A stretch of 64,000 nt of DNA from contig OU744734.1 in assembly GCA_916613615.1 (NCBI GenBank), positions 36,524,801 through 36,588,800 of the forward strand, written 5' to 3'. Numbering within the stretch: position 1 is the stretch's first letter; every line of letters starts with the position of its first letter. The DNA comes from Steromphala cineraria (taxonomy: Eukaryota > Mollusca > Gastropoda > Trochida > Trochidae). Shown piece after piece: positions 47,752 through 60,100 of this stretch. A program made the position numbers and the translations under genes. Under the pieces are notes generated by a model, which was given only the letters and a program-made list of their open reading frames with translations, had not been told where the DNA came from and did no database searches.

Positions 47752-48090
47752 TTAACTAGAACTCCCTTTATCACGGATTTTTACGGAATTTTATATTTTC
47801 AAATTGTATGTTAATGCTAAATGTATTATTTTGATAGTCAAACCATTCATCCATAGTCAGAGAACAAATTTTGAAAATTCACATCTAGTCCAGTGGCGGC
47901 CATTTTTGTGTGAACACCTTTAATTCATTTTGTGAAAGAAAAAGAAATCAAATGACTGAACTTTGCATATATTTGATTTATTATTGTTTCTTTTAGTTTA
48001 AATACATTGTCTTTCAATTGGAACCATTTATTTTCATTTTTCTTGACATCACCTTATATTCCCCCCTAAAATGTGCTACTGCCCCTTTAA
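47752..48090. mobile_element. TTAA-type MITE, family A, copy 6 (left end decayed)
   Basis: The right end TGTGCTACTGCCCCTTTAA and the interior blocks (GTGAACACCTTTAATTCATT, CTTGACATCACCTTATATTC) are clear. The left end is reduced to AACTCCCTTTATCACGGATT. Confidence 0.75.
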
Positions 48091-49924
48091 AAGCACAGGG
48101 ATCAAGAGTTCACTGCCAATAGCAAGAGTTTTCACAGATCGACGGACTGCAAAGGGTAGAAATATACAACACCGCCGTGATACAATCAGATTAAACATAA
48201 CCTATAAGTATATATGTTGAGTATTGCAGTAGTTAGGATCAACAAGAATTAACTTAATCCTAAATAAGGTACTGTACTGTTTACATGTTTGTTTTGTCGG
48301 GCTATATGCGTTGGTTTCTTTCTGGCAATACTTTCAGTTTATATATTGTACAAAATATTTATGATTTATAGTTAAATGTATTTCTAATCATCCTGTAAGT
48401 ATGAAAGTTTAAACAAATCTGTATTCAAAACTTTAGTATATACATAAAAAAAATATTTTTTTGCCAGTTTATAGACGCAGGCAGGCAAATGTGAGAGGGT
48501 GTATACGTTTTAAATGATGATTGTCAATACGATTAAGATCAATTAGGCACGTGAACTCAACTATGCCTTCAGTTTCTGATTAAAATTATCTATAACTGTA
48601 AAACCATGTTAAAGTATCTTTGTAAAATACTCATTTATTGACATATTAAATGTGTGACAGAATTTCGAAACAGGATACTCTCTAAGATTATTTGTGCATA
48701 AATATGATTGTAGTTTATCATTAACATTGCTTGTATACGGTCTGAGAACTATAACTGTAAAATTTTCGTTCCATTTCAGGTTCATTAAAAAAACTATTAC
48801 TGTATGAAATGTGAGTTGTCTTAGAAAACGGCGGATTTAATAATATATATATATATATATATCAATTGCCATTATTATCAGTTCAATGAACATTTAAGTT
48901 GTTCAATAAATTCAGAAAACCAATAATTTTCAAAATGACATCAAACAGTTGGAGAGTAAGAATCGTTTTTATTTATATAGCACAATTTAGTTTAACCTTT
49001 GAGATCCCTAACAGCATTGTTCTGCAATTTCAATTAACAGAACCGATGTCTTCAAAATATTTTCATAAAAGCTTTATATTAGCACTTTATGGCATTGTGT
49101 GCTATCACATAATGGTATTTCTTACATGTTTCAACACTTTCAGTAGTTTATGATTTTAATGCATAACCGTTAAAATATTATGTCTTTTCAACATATACAA
49201 ATGTTATAATTTGGTATTAACGTATATATTAGAGAATCAACAATGGTGTCGGGTAAATGTTTGCTTAGACTGACAAGAAAGTATCATATATAAGATTTTC
49301 AATTTAAAATATTTCAATTTTTTTATGTCGTTTTCTCAAACGAACAAAAAATAGATCGTCGTTCAAATAATACTTTTAAGTTTTTTTCCTATATTGATAT
49401 TTTATAATTATAAATATTTTCAAAATTATTTTTGATATAACGCAAATTATCCTCAACAAAGAAGTCATATCCTATGAGTAAATCAGTAAAGGTGCCTATT
49501 TCCTCACATATTGACAATAACTAAACATGGTAGAGATTATGATAGTGTAAATTCGATTTCTTACCCCCGCCTACATTAAACAAAGATAGTTTAGCCAATC
49601 ATTAACCGGACACCAATTAGCTTATTCTAACTTTTGCAAATATGTGTTATGGTTTACGGGTTAAAACTTATTACAACACATTCTTTAAGATATTAACTAT
49701 ATTTAAACAAACTGTGTATATTTTTTTGCCTGCTGGTTAGATGTTAAAAAAACTCAATCATGCTCTTATCAAAAACTGTTAAAAAGAAGATACTAGTTTG
49801 TATATTTCATGATCAATATAAATATACTTTGATGACTAATAGTTATATTTAATTGATCCGTCAATCATAGCCCAGGGTGGGACATATTAACGTCATGATT
49901 GGCGCACTTATTAACCTGATGGTA
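48091..49924. other. large presumed intron of the minus-strand peptide gene
   Basis: Very AT-rich. Contains a (TA)n microsatellite at about 48842-48862. Nothing else recognised. Confidence 0.45.
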
Positions 49925-50288
49925 TTAAAGGGGCAGTAGCACGTTTTTTGATAACTTTATATTCTAAATGTTTCACTGATAATTGTATGTTAATGCTGAA
50001 TGTATTATTTTGATAGTGTCAAAAATCTCATAACACAAGCCAATCTTCCATAGTCAGAGAACAAAATATGAAGATTTACCTCAAATCCATTGACGGCCAA
50101 TTTGTGTGAACACCTTTAATTCATTTTGTGTAAGAAAAAGGAATCCAATGGCTAAACTTTAACTTTTATAATTGAATTATTACCGCTCCATTTAGTTTAG
50201 ATACATTGTCTTTCAATTGAAAGCATTAATTTTCATTTTCCTGACATCACCTTATATTCCCCCTAAAAACGTGCTACTGCCCCTTTAA
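49925..50288. mobile_element. TTAA-flanked MITE, family A, copy 7
   Basis: TTAAAGGGGCAGTAGCACGT left and ACGTGCTACTGCCCCTTTAA right, 364 bp, both TTAA intact. Confidence 0.9.
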
Positions 50289-50869
50289 TAGAGTACTCGT
50301 ATTTCTGTATTGAAAACTATATTGTACTATATTGCCTATTCAGGGTTTAAAACTGTTATTAAATATATTTATTGGAAGAATTAATAAATTGTTTGCCAAA
50401 CGAATTGATGGATGGATTAAGAGATATTTAGATGATGAATAATGCTTATAAATGATTGAATAATTGAAAAAAACAATGATGTAAAGACATCAAGGTAAAT
50501 GAAATATGAAACAGTCAATGAAAGCCTGTGAGGTTTTATCATTTTGATAAATATTTTCAAACTTATTCATAATGCATGTTCAAAGAAAACCAAAATAATC
50601 ATTTCAACAAAATAGAGATTAAGACATTTTGATACTTTATGAGATTTTAATAATATCCTTTTCAAATTTCTTTGTAATGGCAAACGTTAATTATTATTCA
50701 TTTTTTGGATGCAAGTTTCATAAGAATAATTTATAATTATATATTTATAAAAGATATTTAAAAATAATAATAAATATTTAAATCATTTAAAAATATTTGT
50801 ACGAATTATTGGAAACATTGTTATATGTTCCATATTTCAAATTAAGACATCATCTTAGTTAACTTACCT

Positions 50870-50978
50870 GGAAATAGTGATATGTCGTTAATTACAGGTG
50901 ATTCGAACGCTTGGAACACTCAACTCTGACTGAGACGGTAATGTAAGGCAGGTTAATATATCTGCACTATATTATAGA
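50870..50978 (-). promoter_or_regulatory. probable non-coding first exon and TATA region of the 69-aa peptide gene
   Basis: On the minus strand, CTATAATATAG (complement of 50967-50977) could act as a TATA box. It is followed by about 60-80 bases ending TATTTCCAG|GTAAGTTAAC, a strong splice donor at about 50870. This would pair with the acceptor CTGATTACAG just before the ATG at 47366, giving an intron of about 3.5 kb. Inference; no transcript data. Confidence 0.45.
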
Positions 50979-51037
50979 CACGTAATGGGTTTGTATGCAA
51001 TATATCAAATGTGATTGCAATCTCGTAATATCTCGTC

Positions 51038-51063
51038 TGAGTCACGTGATGACGTCAACCAAT
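51038..51063 (-). promoter_or_regulatory. CCAAT / CRE / E-box / AP-1 motif cluster
   Basis: Within 26 bases: TGAGTCA (51038-51044), CACGTG (51043-51048), the palindromic TGACGTCA (51050-51057) and CCAAT (51059-51063). It lies 60-95 bases upstream of the proposed TATA box for the minus-strand gene. The first three are palindromic or near-palindromic, so the cluster could also serve plus-strand transcription. Confidence 0.5.
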
Positions 51064-53181
51064 CATATCTGCCACCGGATGATCTCTGTATTGGAGCATT
51101 ATCGTGGCTTAGGCTTTTCTACAGTATATCATTTTAGTGACGTTATTCACAATTATAAATATAATGGGGAGAGAAACTGGGCTTACCTTGATACAAATCG
51201 CTCTTAGACACCTGGCTATCTGATTGCAGGTAAAGCCGATCAAAAAAGCCGCAGAGTAATGGTTTCTTTGATGTAAACACGGAGCAATTTGGCACCGTAC
51301 CAATCCTCACTTTTTCTTTATCGGATAAAATTCGGTTAAGGTGTGTACTTTTCATAAAATTAAAGAGGTTCTCGTAAACGTCTTGTGCAAGACATAAAAC
51401 CCCCTTCCTCAATTTCATTTGTTGCGTAGTTAGTTTTGTACTAATATGTCTAATGCATTGGGACGTTATTTTTCAAACGGTCTAACAAGGAGGTGAATTT
51501 TATCTAATTCATTAAACTGACAGTATTACCATTGCTATAAATTGACCCGTAAAGGCTGATTATTCTCTTGTTCAAGTATTCGGTACCTGAAACATGTGAT
51601 CTGCAAAAATATTCGGAATAACACGTTGAAAGACTTCGAAATTTATTTCTATTTCTAGTTTTTGAAGCTCATTTTTTTTTAAATTATTGTTTTGGTTTTG
51701 AAACTTATGGGCTGAAACCTTACCTAGATCATTATTAGAGTTTGTCTATCCAAGATTTTGATAGAAGAGACGAGACAAAAATAGTTTTACTGAATAGTCA
51801 TTGCTATATATAGTGATTAAATCTTTTTTTCAAGTATTCGATACCCAAAACATCTCAAATGTGATCTAAAAAATATCATTCGGAATTAGATCTTGAAAAG
51901 CTTCCTAAGTAATTTCTTTTTAGTTTTTGGAATTTGTTTTTCAAATTATGGATTTGCTTCAAGGGCTGAAATTTTAGCTAGATCATAATTAGAGTTTGAC
52001 TTTCCAGGATTGTTATTGAACACGAGAAAAAAATGGTGTTACGGAATGGCCCATGTGAGCTCAAGACCTTGAGGCAAAATAAACCTTTTCTTGAATCAGG
52101 GCTTAATTTTCGATAAAACAATTTAATGACGAATTTTAGGATATGACCCCTACGGTCTCTATTTGGATTAAGATGATCGTAATGTCTACAATCTAAAATC
52201 CACTCTTCACAAATTTAATTTAAAAACAAAAATAATTCATAAAATTTAAATTTTCGATCGAATTTAAAGGAGCAGTTCAAGGTAGAAGTTTTACTATTGT
52301 TAACTTTATTTATATCTATATATAAATATTTACTTGAAGGCCCTGATCAAAGCAAAAATATATATATTTCATTATCAAATGCATATTTACAAATTGAAAA
52401 CAAAGAAATACATGATCTCAGACATATTATAAGCAAATTCATGAATTTGAAACTTTATATCAGACCCTCAAAATACTACATTTGCTAACAAATGGTCGAT
52501 ATATGCAGCATTTCTTATACCTCCAGCGACAATCAGATATCAAGCCAAACCTGTCTTTGCTTCGAATAAAGAAGTTGTTCATCCATAGAATTTCATTTGT
52601 TTCATTATTCCTAATAAAAAGGTTTTTGACAGTCTGTTATCCAAACCCTAAAGCAAAAAAAGGTTTAAAATGAGCCTTCTTAAGTCTAGAAAATGTTGGC
52701 AAGTCAAGATGTTTCAGCTGAAATCACAGTAAGTATTGTTCATTGTTGTTTTATTATATTTCAAATTATATAAAAAAATTAGTCATAAACTTTGTTAAGA
52801 GTCTATATGTAAGTCTTGGCTATTCACTGAGAAAGTCTTTATGCATTTAAATAAAATAGGACTTCATCTTAGCGTTAACGATTTTTCAGCCGTAAAATTT
52901 TTTAAAAAGTCGGTCAGTAGGGTTAAATATTGTACTGGTACAGTCTTACTCATATAGATACACGCCAGCAGCTACTGGAAAGCTCTCTAAGGGGATACAT
53001 TCCAAGCTTTATAATTATATTTGATATCCTGTTACACATATCATAAGGAGCTTCCGTGTATTCATAAATCGTGTTAAAATCCTACCCTTTTAGTACCCGT
53101 GTGCCCGGTTGACTTAGTTAATGACAAAACATGACACACCGAGATTTTCAAGTTCAGAAACAGTGAAAATGTCATTATACT
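51064..53181. other. intergenic, nothing recognised
   Basis: The minus-strand frame at 51143-51418 (91 aa) is open but unrecognised. Two loosely similar AT-rich segments (ATTCTCTTGTTCAAGTATTC at about 51561; TTTTTTTCAAGTATTCG at about 51825) suggest an old ~260-bp duplication. Confidence 0.35.
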
Positions 53182-53405
53182 TTAAGGGGGCAGTAGCACG
53201 TTTTTAGGGGGAATGTATGGTGATGTCAAGAAAATGAAAATAAATGGTTCCAATTGAAAGACAATGTCTTTAAACAAAATGAAGAAGCAATAAATCAAAT
53301 AAACAATGTAGAGTTCAGCTTGCGATTCCTTATTCTGACACAAAATTAATTGAAGGCGTTCACACACAAATGGCCGCCAATAAACTTTTTGTTAATCTTT
53401 ATAAT
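53182..53405. mobile_element. TTAA-type MITE, family A, copy 8 (truncated)
   Basis: Left end TTAAGGGGGCAGTAGCACGT and the interior as far as the CACAAATGGCCGCCAATA block. The right half, including its terminal repeat, is absent. Confidence 0.8.
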
Positions 53406-53811
53406 TTCTTATTGAATAAAGTCTTATTTATGACTAGTAATAAAGCATTCATAACTACACTGGGAATAAGCTTCGTTCATTGTTTATTAACTTATGACAT
53501 TCTATGTGGTAAAACTGGTTACCCGTTTCGTTTTTGTTGAAATGGATAATTAAACGATAAACGTGTAATATTCCAAGGGGCCGGTGCACAAAACGGCTTA
53601 CCACTGACCTTAGTGCCATCCTTTAATATTACTTAGCTATATCTGCGAGTAGAGAATGATATTGCAGTATTGGGGTATACAACCGAGCTTCAAAGGAAGC
53701 ATATGGTTCTCTGTGCCTTCTCTTCCAAACCAGGTACCCAATTAAACTGCTGGGTAGACAGAGGCACTTTTCAAATAAAGTCTCTTGCTGAAGCGGCACA
53801 AAGACTCTCAG

Positions 53812-54000
53812 CTCTTGTCTCAGTGTGGAGAAGGGAACCACCCATTCACGCTGTTAGTTTATTTTCAATCTTGTAGAAAGGGTAACACAATAGAATATTA
53901 TCTTATGTCTCAGTGTGGAGAAGGGAACCACCCATTCACGCTGTTAGTTTATTTTCAATCTTGTAGACAGGGTAACACAATAGAATATCATCTTAAGTTA
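53812..54000. repeat. 98-bp direct tandem duplication
   Basis: TGTCTCAGTGTGGAGAAGGG and the following sequence through GGGTAACACAATAGAATAT occur twice, offset by 98 bp, with only two or three differences. Recent duplication; function unknown. Confidence 0.9.
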
Positions 54001-54526
54001 ATTAGCACAAATGTAGTAATTCATTACTTAAATGTGCACATAATTGTAAGGAAGCTCTTGCTCTTAGAAAGCGTGCTATGTCTTCTGTAATAACTTAACT
54101 ACTGCTTTATACCTTTATTTGCTATTCTTATTTTGTGAATTATATTGTACATGGGCCAATGGCCTACAAAACTGTAATACAATGAATTGAATTGATTTGA
54201 TAGTTTATTCATATATACAATGAGTGCCTCTATGTCACTCAACATAAAAAACGTGACCAGCCAAGCATTAGAAAAAATGAATATAATTTATATTTGTTAT
54301 AACGCAGACTTGGAGACCTGAATGCATGCACACTCCTATTACAGCGCCTTTATGATATTACACAAGAAGATGTGAAAAGCTTTATCAAGATACGATCTAA
54401 CAACACGTTAAATACGAAGCCAGTATAAGTGAAACGTGCTCAGTTAATATATCATACTTCGTGTGTTTAAACTAAATACTGCATGTCGAGTAAACACGTT
54501 TGGCTTGACATTACACCATATTGCTT

Positions 54527-54888
54527 TTAAAGAGGCAGTAGCACGTTTAGGGGGAATATAAGGTGATGTCAGAGAAATGAAAATTAAGGGTTCCAATTGA
54601 AAGACACTGTATTTAAACTAAATGGAGCAGTAATAATTCAAATATATAATGTAAAGTTTAGCCATGCGATTCCTTTTTCTTACACAAAATGAATTGAAGA
54701 TGTTCACACAAAATGGCCGCCAGTGGATTTTATGTGAATCTTCATACTTTGTCCTCTGACTATGGAGGATTGGCTTGTGTAATGAGATTTTTGACACATT
54801 CAAAGAAATACATTTAGCATTAACTTACAATTATCAGTGCAAATTTTAAAATATAAAATTATCAAAAAACGTGCTACTGCCCCTTTAA
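54527..54888. mobile_element. TTAA-flanked MITE, family A, copy 9
   Basis: TTAAAGAGGCAGTAGCACGT left (one change), ACGTGCTACTGCCCCTTTAA right, 362 bp. Confidence 0.9.
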
Positions 54889-55164
54889 GCACATGAAGAA
54901 AATGACGAACCTAAGTTAAGATTTTGAGGGCACTATATCTTAGTATATGGTGAAAAACATATTGATAGTGTTTTGTTAGTGAATTCAATCTTTGTAAAAG
55001 TATTTTTACCTCAATCTTAACTTTTAATCAATGTATGTTTTTAGATACGTAAACTCATTCAATATGAATAACTCGTGTGGATGTCGAGATTTGGATTGTT
55101 TCCTGGTAAAATGAAAACATTGAAAACAAAGACAAATACAGAAGACGAAAGTACAAAGCATTAC

Positions 55165-55275
55165 AATTTACCTTTAAACCAAATGTATTTACCCTTTAAA
55201 CTAATTCATTTACCTTTGAAACTAATCTATTTACTTTTTAAACTAATTTATTAACCTTTAAAACAAATTTATTTT
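55165..55275. repeat. ~26-bp AT-rich tandem repeat
   Basis: About four to five units of the form TTTACCTTTAAACTAATTCA. Confidence 0.8.
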
Positions 55276-55344
55276 AATATTCATGAAACAAATTTAGAGA
55301 AAAAAATTTGTGCTTACTTTATGTATCATTTGTATCTTTATACA

Positions 55345-55635
55345 TAACAGAGACAGAGCAAGAGTAAGAGAAACTGACAGAAACCAACAGAATAAATAAG
55401 AAACAGGGTAACAGAGAGAGACTGAAAGAAACTAAACGAGATAGAGAAACCGAGAAATCAGAAAGAAACAAAAAGAAACCGAGAAAAACAGAAAGAAACA
55501 AAGAGAAACCGAGAAAAAACAGAAACAAAATGAAACAGAGAGAAACTGAGAAATACCAAGGGAAACTAAGAGAAAGAGAAAGAAAAAGACAATGGGAGAA
55601 ACAGAGGCACAATGAGAGAAACTAAGATAAAAAGA
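55345..55635. repeat. polypurine tract (GAAA/GAGAAAC-rich)
   Basis: About 290 bp with few pyrimidines on the plus strand, built from AGAGAAAC, CGAGAAA and AGAAAGAAAC words. The minus-strand 'open frame' through it is a low-complexity artefact. Confidence 0.85.
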
Positions 55636-55962
55636 TACCTAATAACACCTGTAAGACCTAGGAAAACGCATTGAAACAAATTGAAAATTAAATTAGTAAA
55701 TATGATTTATTTATGGAAGTAATGTTAGTCTGGATTAAACAAATCAAACAATTTCACTTTTTTAAAAAGCAATGAAAAAGTCAAGTTGTTCGTTAATCAA
55801 GTTTTATTGCATCAAAAAGTTTATCTGTCTGAGGTCAACACAACTGGAAGGTCAAATCCGGGAAGATATTTGACATTATTTGACGAAGAACCTGAACAAG
55901 AAAATGATTTTTTCCCCTTTGCTTGTTTATCATTGAAAGAGGAAATAATATATCGCTTATTA

Positions 55963-56007
55963 TGGCTTGATGTCTTGATGGCTTGATGGCTTGATGGCTT
56001 GATGGAG
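55963..56007. repeat. 9-bp tandem repeat
   Basis: TTGATGGC(T)-type units (TGGCTTGATGGCTTGATGG) about five times. Confidence 0.85.
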
Positions 56008-56895
56008 GTTTTTGTTTCGGAATGACTGTAGTTATAGGTTAATAAAATTTTGTAAATTGACGTATGGTTTTATTTCAAGAAACCGACAAGAAAATATCAC
56101 CAAAGGTTAGAATGTTGGATTTAACTGTTACATAAATAAAGTTATGGTCAATCTATTCATATTTTGTAAGTTCCTTTTGAATAAAAACACCCTTAAAGTT
56201 AAATTTGACTCACTTCATAGATATCATATATATGATGTACTTGACAAAAAAAGTTTGGCATATTCTATATAGACGTTGTTATTGACGTCATGGGTCATTG
56301 TTTCGTGACTTCACTGAAAAACTATACTTTATTGCGGAATAAAGGGTAGGCGGCGCCTTTGATCTTTACGGGAACAACACTAGAAATACAAATAGATTTT
56401 ACTTCATTTGAATAACATTCTCTAAATACTCTCCGATTAATTTTCCATCAAGAAGGCAGATCATTTTGGACGCATTCCTCTATGGATAAGTTGTCATATA
56501 ACCATAATACAAGCTGTATATACTTTGTGATGGCATATCTCTGTATGTTTTTACTTCGAATAATCTTAAACAATTTGAATTAAACTCTGTGTTTGACTAT
56601 GCTATCTGGTAAGGCAAGATATGCAAACCATTTTTGATAACATATAGTTTCTTCAGTATTATATTTAACATATTTACTTTTGCGCTTGTTTTCTTTGTCT
56701 TCTTATGCTCAAAGTCATTTGAATATACAGAAAATTAATATCTTTATAGCTAAAATGTTAGTTTCTAAATAATAATTATCAAATTTTGCGGCGTAAAACC
56801 CAAATCACCTCACGTCCAATTAAGCTCATATATAGTTCAATTGAAATATTCAATTAAAAAGAAAAACATATTCACATTAGTGTATAACACATAAT

Positions 56896-56901
56896 TTTAT
56901 T
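56896..56901 (-). terminator. candidate polyadenylation signal of the Gln-rich gene
   Basis: AATAAA on the minus strand, 290 bases after the proposed stop codon. Confidence 0.35.
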
Positions 56902-57190
56902 TCATGAACTGCAATGTCAAACTCCAAATCCACAATACAATTAGGCTACTGTTTTCGCTCACAAATGAGCTTTGTGTAAAACCTGATCTACAAACATACA
57001 AATACGACAAACATGACTTGTAATTACTTATGATAATGATAATGATTAATTCAGGATGCGGATATAGACCATATAATATAATACTTCTTCGGTTATTGTC
57101 AACATATAAGGAAGAGTATAAAGACGATAAAATATGACTCTTCTTCTTAATGAAACCAAGAACTGCAGATTAAAGACCAATTCTGTAAAA

Positions 57191-60100
57191 TCAGAAAATT
57201 CCCAGGAACTCGAATTGTCCGACTCTGCTCTTTGATTGGATTGCTTGGCTTGTCACTGAAAAAGACGCTTTATCTATATAAAATTTGAAAGGATGGCCTG
57301 TCATCGTTAATGGAATTATTTATGTCATGTGACCAGGTTAGCCAATCAGAAAAACGGATATAATCCATTCATAAAATAAAAGTGATTGTAACCAACTCCT
57401 TGTAATATCACGATAGTGATATTAGTGGACACATGAAGCTGTTGCTGTTGTTATCTCTTGTGCAATTAGTATTTCTAATCATTTCTTATCGTACATTTAA
57501 GAGTATTTGATTGCCAAAAAGATTATGAATTATCAACTCAAAAGTGACATATTCAAAAGACAGAAACCTTATTAAAATATAACTATCATTAACTTGAAGT
57601 TTGAAGTTACAATCTTAAGACCATACAATCCGTATAACCCAACTGTGAACATTTAAAGCTCCAGACCAAATTTTATCAGTTATCCTATAAGTTACTAGTA
57701 AAACCACTCACCTGAAGACGGACAGCACATACCGGACCCGCGAAGAGTCCTGCATTCCTTTCCTGGTGGACACTTGTCATCGTCACAGCCCATTGGATGA
57801 TACTTGTGCACGTCGAGACCCCTCACTTCCGGTATGGTTTCACAATCCAGGTCTCGGGCCGCATCTAACGTAAAGAAATCTGGTATCACTCGGTCTAGCC
57901 CTAAACGAGGTTTGGTAGCAGCTTGTGGCATCATGAGAGCTTGAGATAGTTGCTGGTTTGCTAGAGCTCTCTGTCTCTTTGCAATAAGCTGCAGATAGGA
58001 TTTACGTCTGAGAATCTTGGACTTTGAAATGGAATCATCATTGTAACTCTTGATCGCCCATTGCTCCAGACGTGAAGGGTTATAGGTCAGAGGTGGAGAG
58101 CTGAACCCAGGAAGAGTTTGTCCAATTGTGTTCATTTGTTGACTCAAACCAGCTGCAGGTTTAGCTGCTCCCAATGGAAGTTGATTGGTTGCTTGTTGAA
58201 GAGGAGGGAGAAAGAATTTGGATCCTGATTGCCTAGCTTGATTCCTCTGAGGAAAATGTGGAGAGGTTTTTGGAGAGATCTGTGTCATTGGTAAAAGGCT
58301 GTGTGGCAGGATATTCAGCAACAATGCTCCTGGATAAGTCAGCTGCGATTGTATTCCTTTTGGTTGTACTACAGCATTTGAGTGTCGAGTTCCTGTTGAC
58401 AATGGTTGTGAACCTGTAGGCATTTGTTGTGGTCTTCCAAGCAAAGACTGAACTCCTGTTGGTAATTGTTGTTTGCCTGATTGCATTTGTTGAGTTCCTG
58501 TTTGCATCAATTGTGCAGCACCAGATGTTAAAGTTGGTTTAAAAGTAGGATTAGCAGCAACATTTGAATTCTGTACCAGAAGTCTGTGTTGCAATGGATT
58601 AACTGCCCCTGAGATTGTTTGTACATTTTGTCCTGAGGATCTGCTCTGTGGTTGGCTGAGAAACATCAGCAGAGATCTCATAGACTGCGGTTGATTTATA
58701 GTCAGGGGTTGATTCATATTCAAGGGTTGATTCATTGTCTGGAGTTGATTCATATTCAGGGGTTGATTCATATTCAAGGGTTGATTCATAGTCAGGAGTT
58801 GATTCATAGCCAGGGGTTGATTCATATTCAGGGGTTGATTCATATTCAGGGGTTGATTCATCGTTTGGGGTTGATTCATAGTCTGGGGTTGATTCATAGT
58901 CTGGGGTTGATTCATAGACTGTGGTTGATTCATAGTCAGGGGTTGATTTATAGTCTGGGGTTGATTCATAGTCTGGGGTTGATTCATGGACTGTGGTTGA
59001 TTCATAGACTGTGGTTGATTCATAGTCTGTGGTTGATTCATAGTCAGGGGTTGATTCATAGTCAGGGGTTGATTTATAGTCTGGGGTTGATTCATAGTCT
59101 GGGGTTGATTCATAGTCTGGGGTTGATTCATAGTCAGTGGTTGATTCATAGTCTGGGGTTGATTCATAGTCAGGGGTTGATTCATAGACCGTGGTTGATT
59201 CATAGTCAGGGGTTGATTCATAGTCTGGGGTTGATTCATAGTCAGGGGTTGATTCATATTCTGGGGTTGATTCATAATCTGGGGTTGATTCATATTCAGG
59301 GGTTGATTCATAGTCTGGGGTTGATTCATAGTCTGGGGTTGATTCATAGACTGTGGTTGATTCATAGTCAGGGGTTGATTCATAGTCTGGGGTTGTTTCA
59401 TAATCTGGGGTTGATTCATAGTCTGGGGTTGATTCATAGTCTGGGGTTGATTCATAGTCTGGGGTTGATTCATATTCAGGGGTTGATTCATAGTCCGGGG
59501 TTGATTCATAGTCAGAGGTTGATTCATAGTCAGGGGTTGATTCATAGTCAGGGGTTGATTCATAGTCTGGGGTTGATTCATAGTCTGGGGCTGATTCATA
59601 GTCTCGGGTTGAGCAGCACCAACAGGTAGTTGTGGGGATCCTAACAGCTGATAAGACGTCTGCGGTGAAGATCCAGAGGGTGTCAGCTTTGGTCCCGAGG
59701 GTGTCAGGTTTAGTAATGAGGGTGTCTGGTTCAGTCCTAATGATGATGGGTTTAAAGGTTGTGGCTGAAGTCCCGAGGCTGTCAATGAATTCTTTTGAAT
59801 GACTGTTTGACTTGGTTGTAAAGGTGCTGTCTTGGTTGATGTTCCAACGCCATTTATCATATTATTAGTTTGAGCAGTTGCTTGAAGAGGCAGAAGTTTG
59901 GGCCCAGGTATCAGACTCATTTGGAGCCCCATTGTCTGTTTTTGTGATTCAAATCCATATGTAATAGTGTTCCCTTGGGGCAGAGGTTGTGAGTTTGAAA
60001 CTGGATTCGAAGAACGTCCTGACAATGGACCTGGAGCTCCGAGTCCAGATGTGAGGATGTTGCCTGAAGCTGAATACTGTGTATAGGACGAGCCAGAGGT

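Noticed and set aside
55319..55612. Minus-strand frame rich in Leu/Phe/Ser/Cys
   Set aside because: Low-complexity reading of the polypurine tract.
57433..57510. Plus-strand signal-peptide-like start (MKLLLLLSLVQLVFL) behind a CCAAT and an AT-rich box
   Set aside because: The frame ends after 25 codons, no convincing donor or following exon is seen, and it lies in the last intron of the minus-strand Gln-rich gene. Kept only as a remote possibility.
58680..59612. CRISPR-like look of short regular repeats
   Set aside because: There are no unique spacers: the units are contiguous 18-mers and encode a hexapeptide in a eukaryotic gene.
58652..59629. Plus-strand open frame of 325 codons with a repeating pattern of Leu/Ile/His/Ser
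   Set aside because: It is the exact antisense of the 18-bp coding minisatellite. The period is a multiple of three, so several frames stay open. The minus strand has the signal peptide, splice sites and TATA box.
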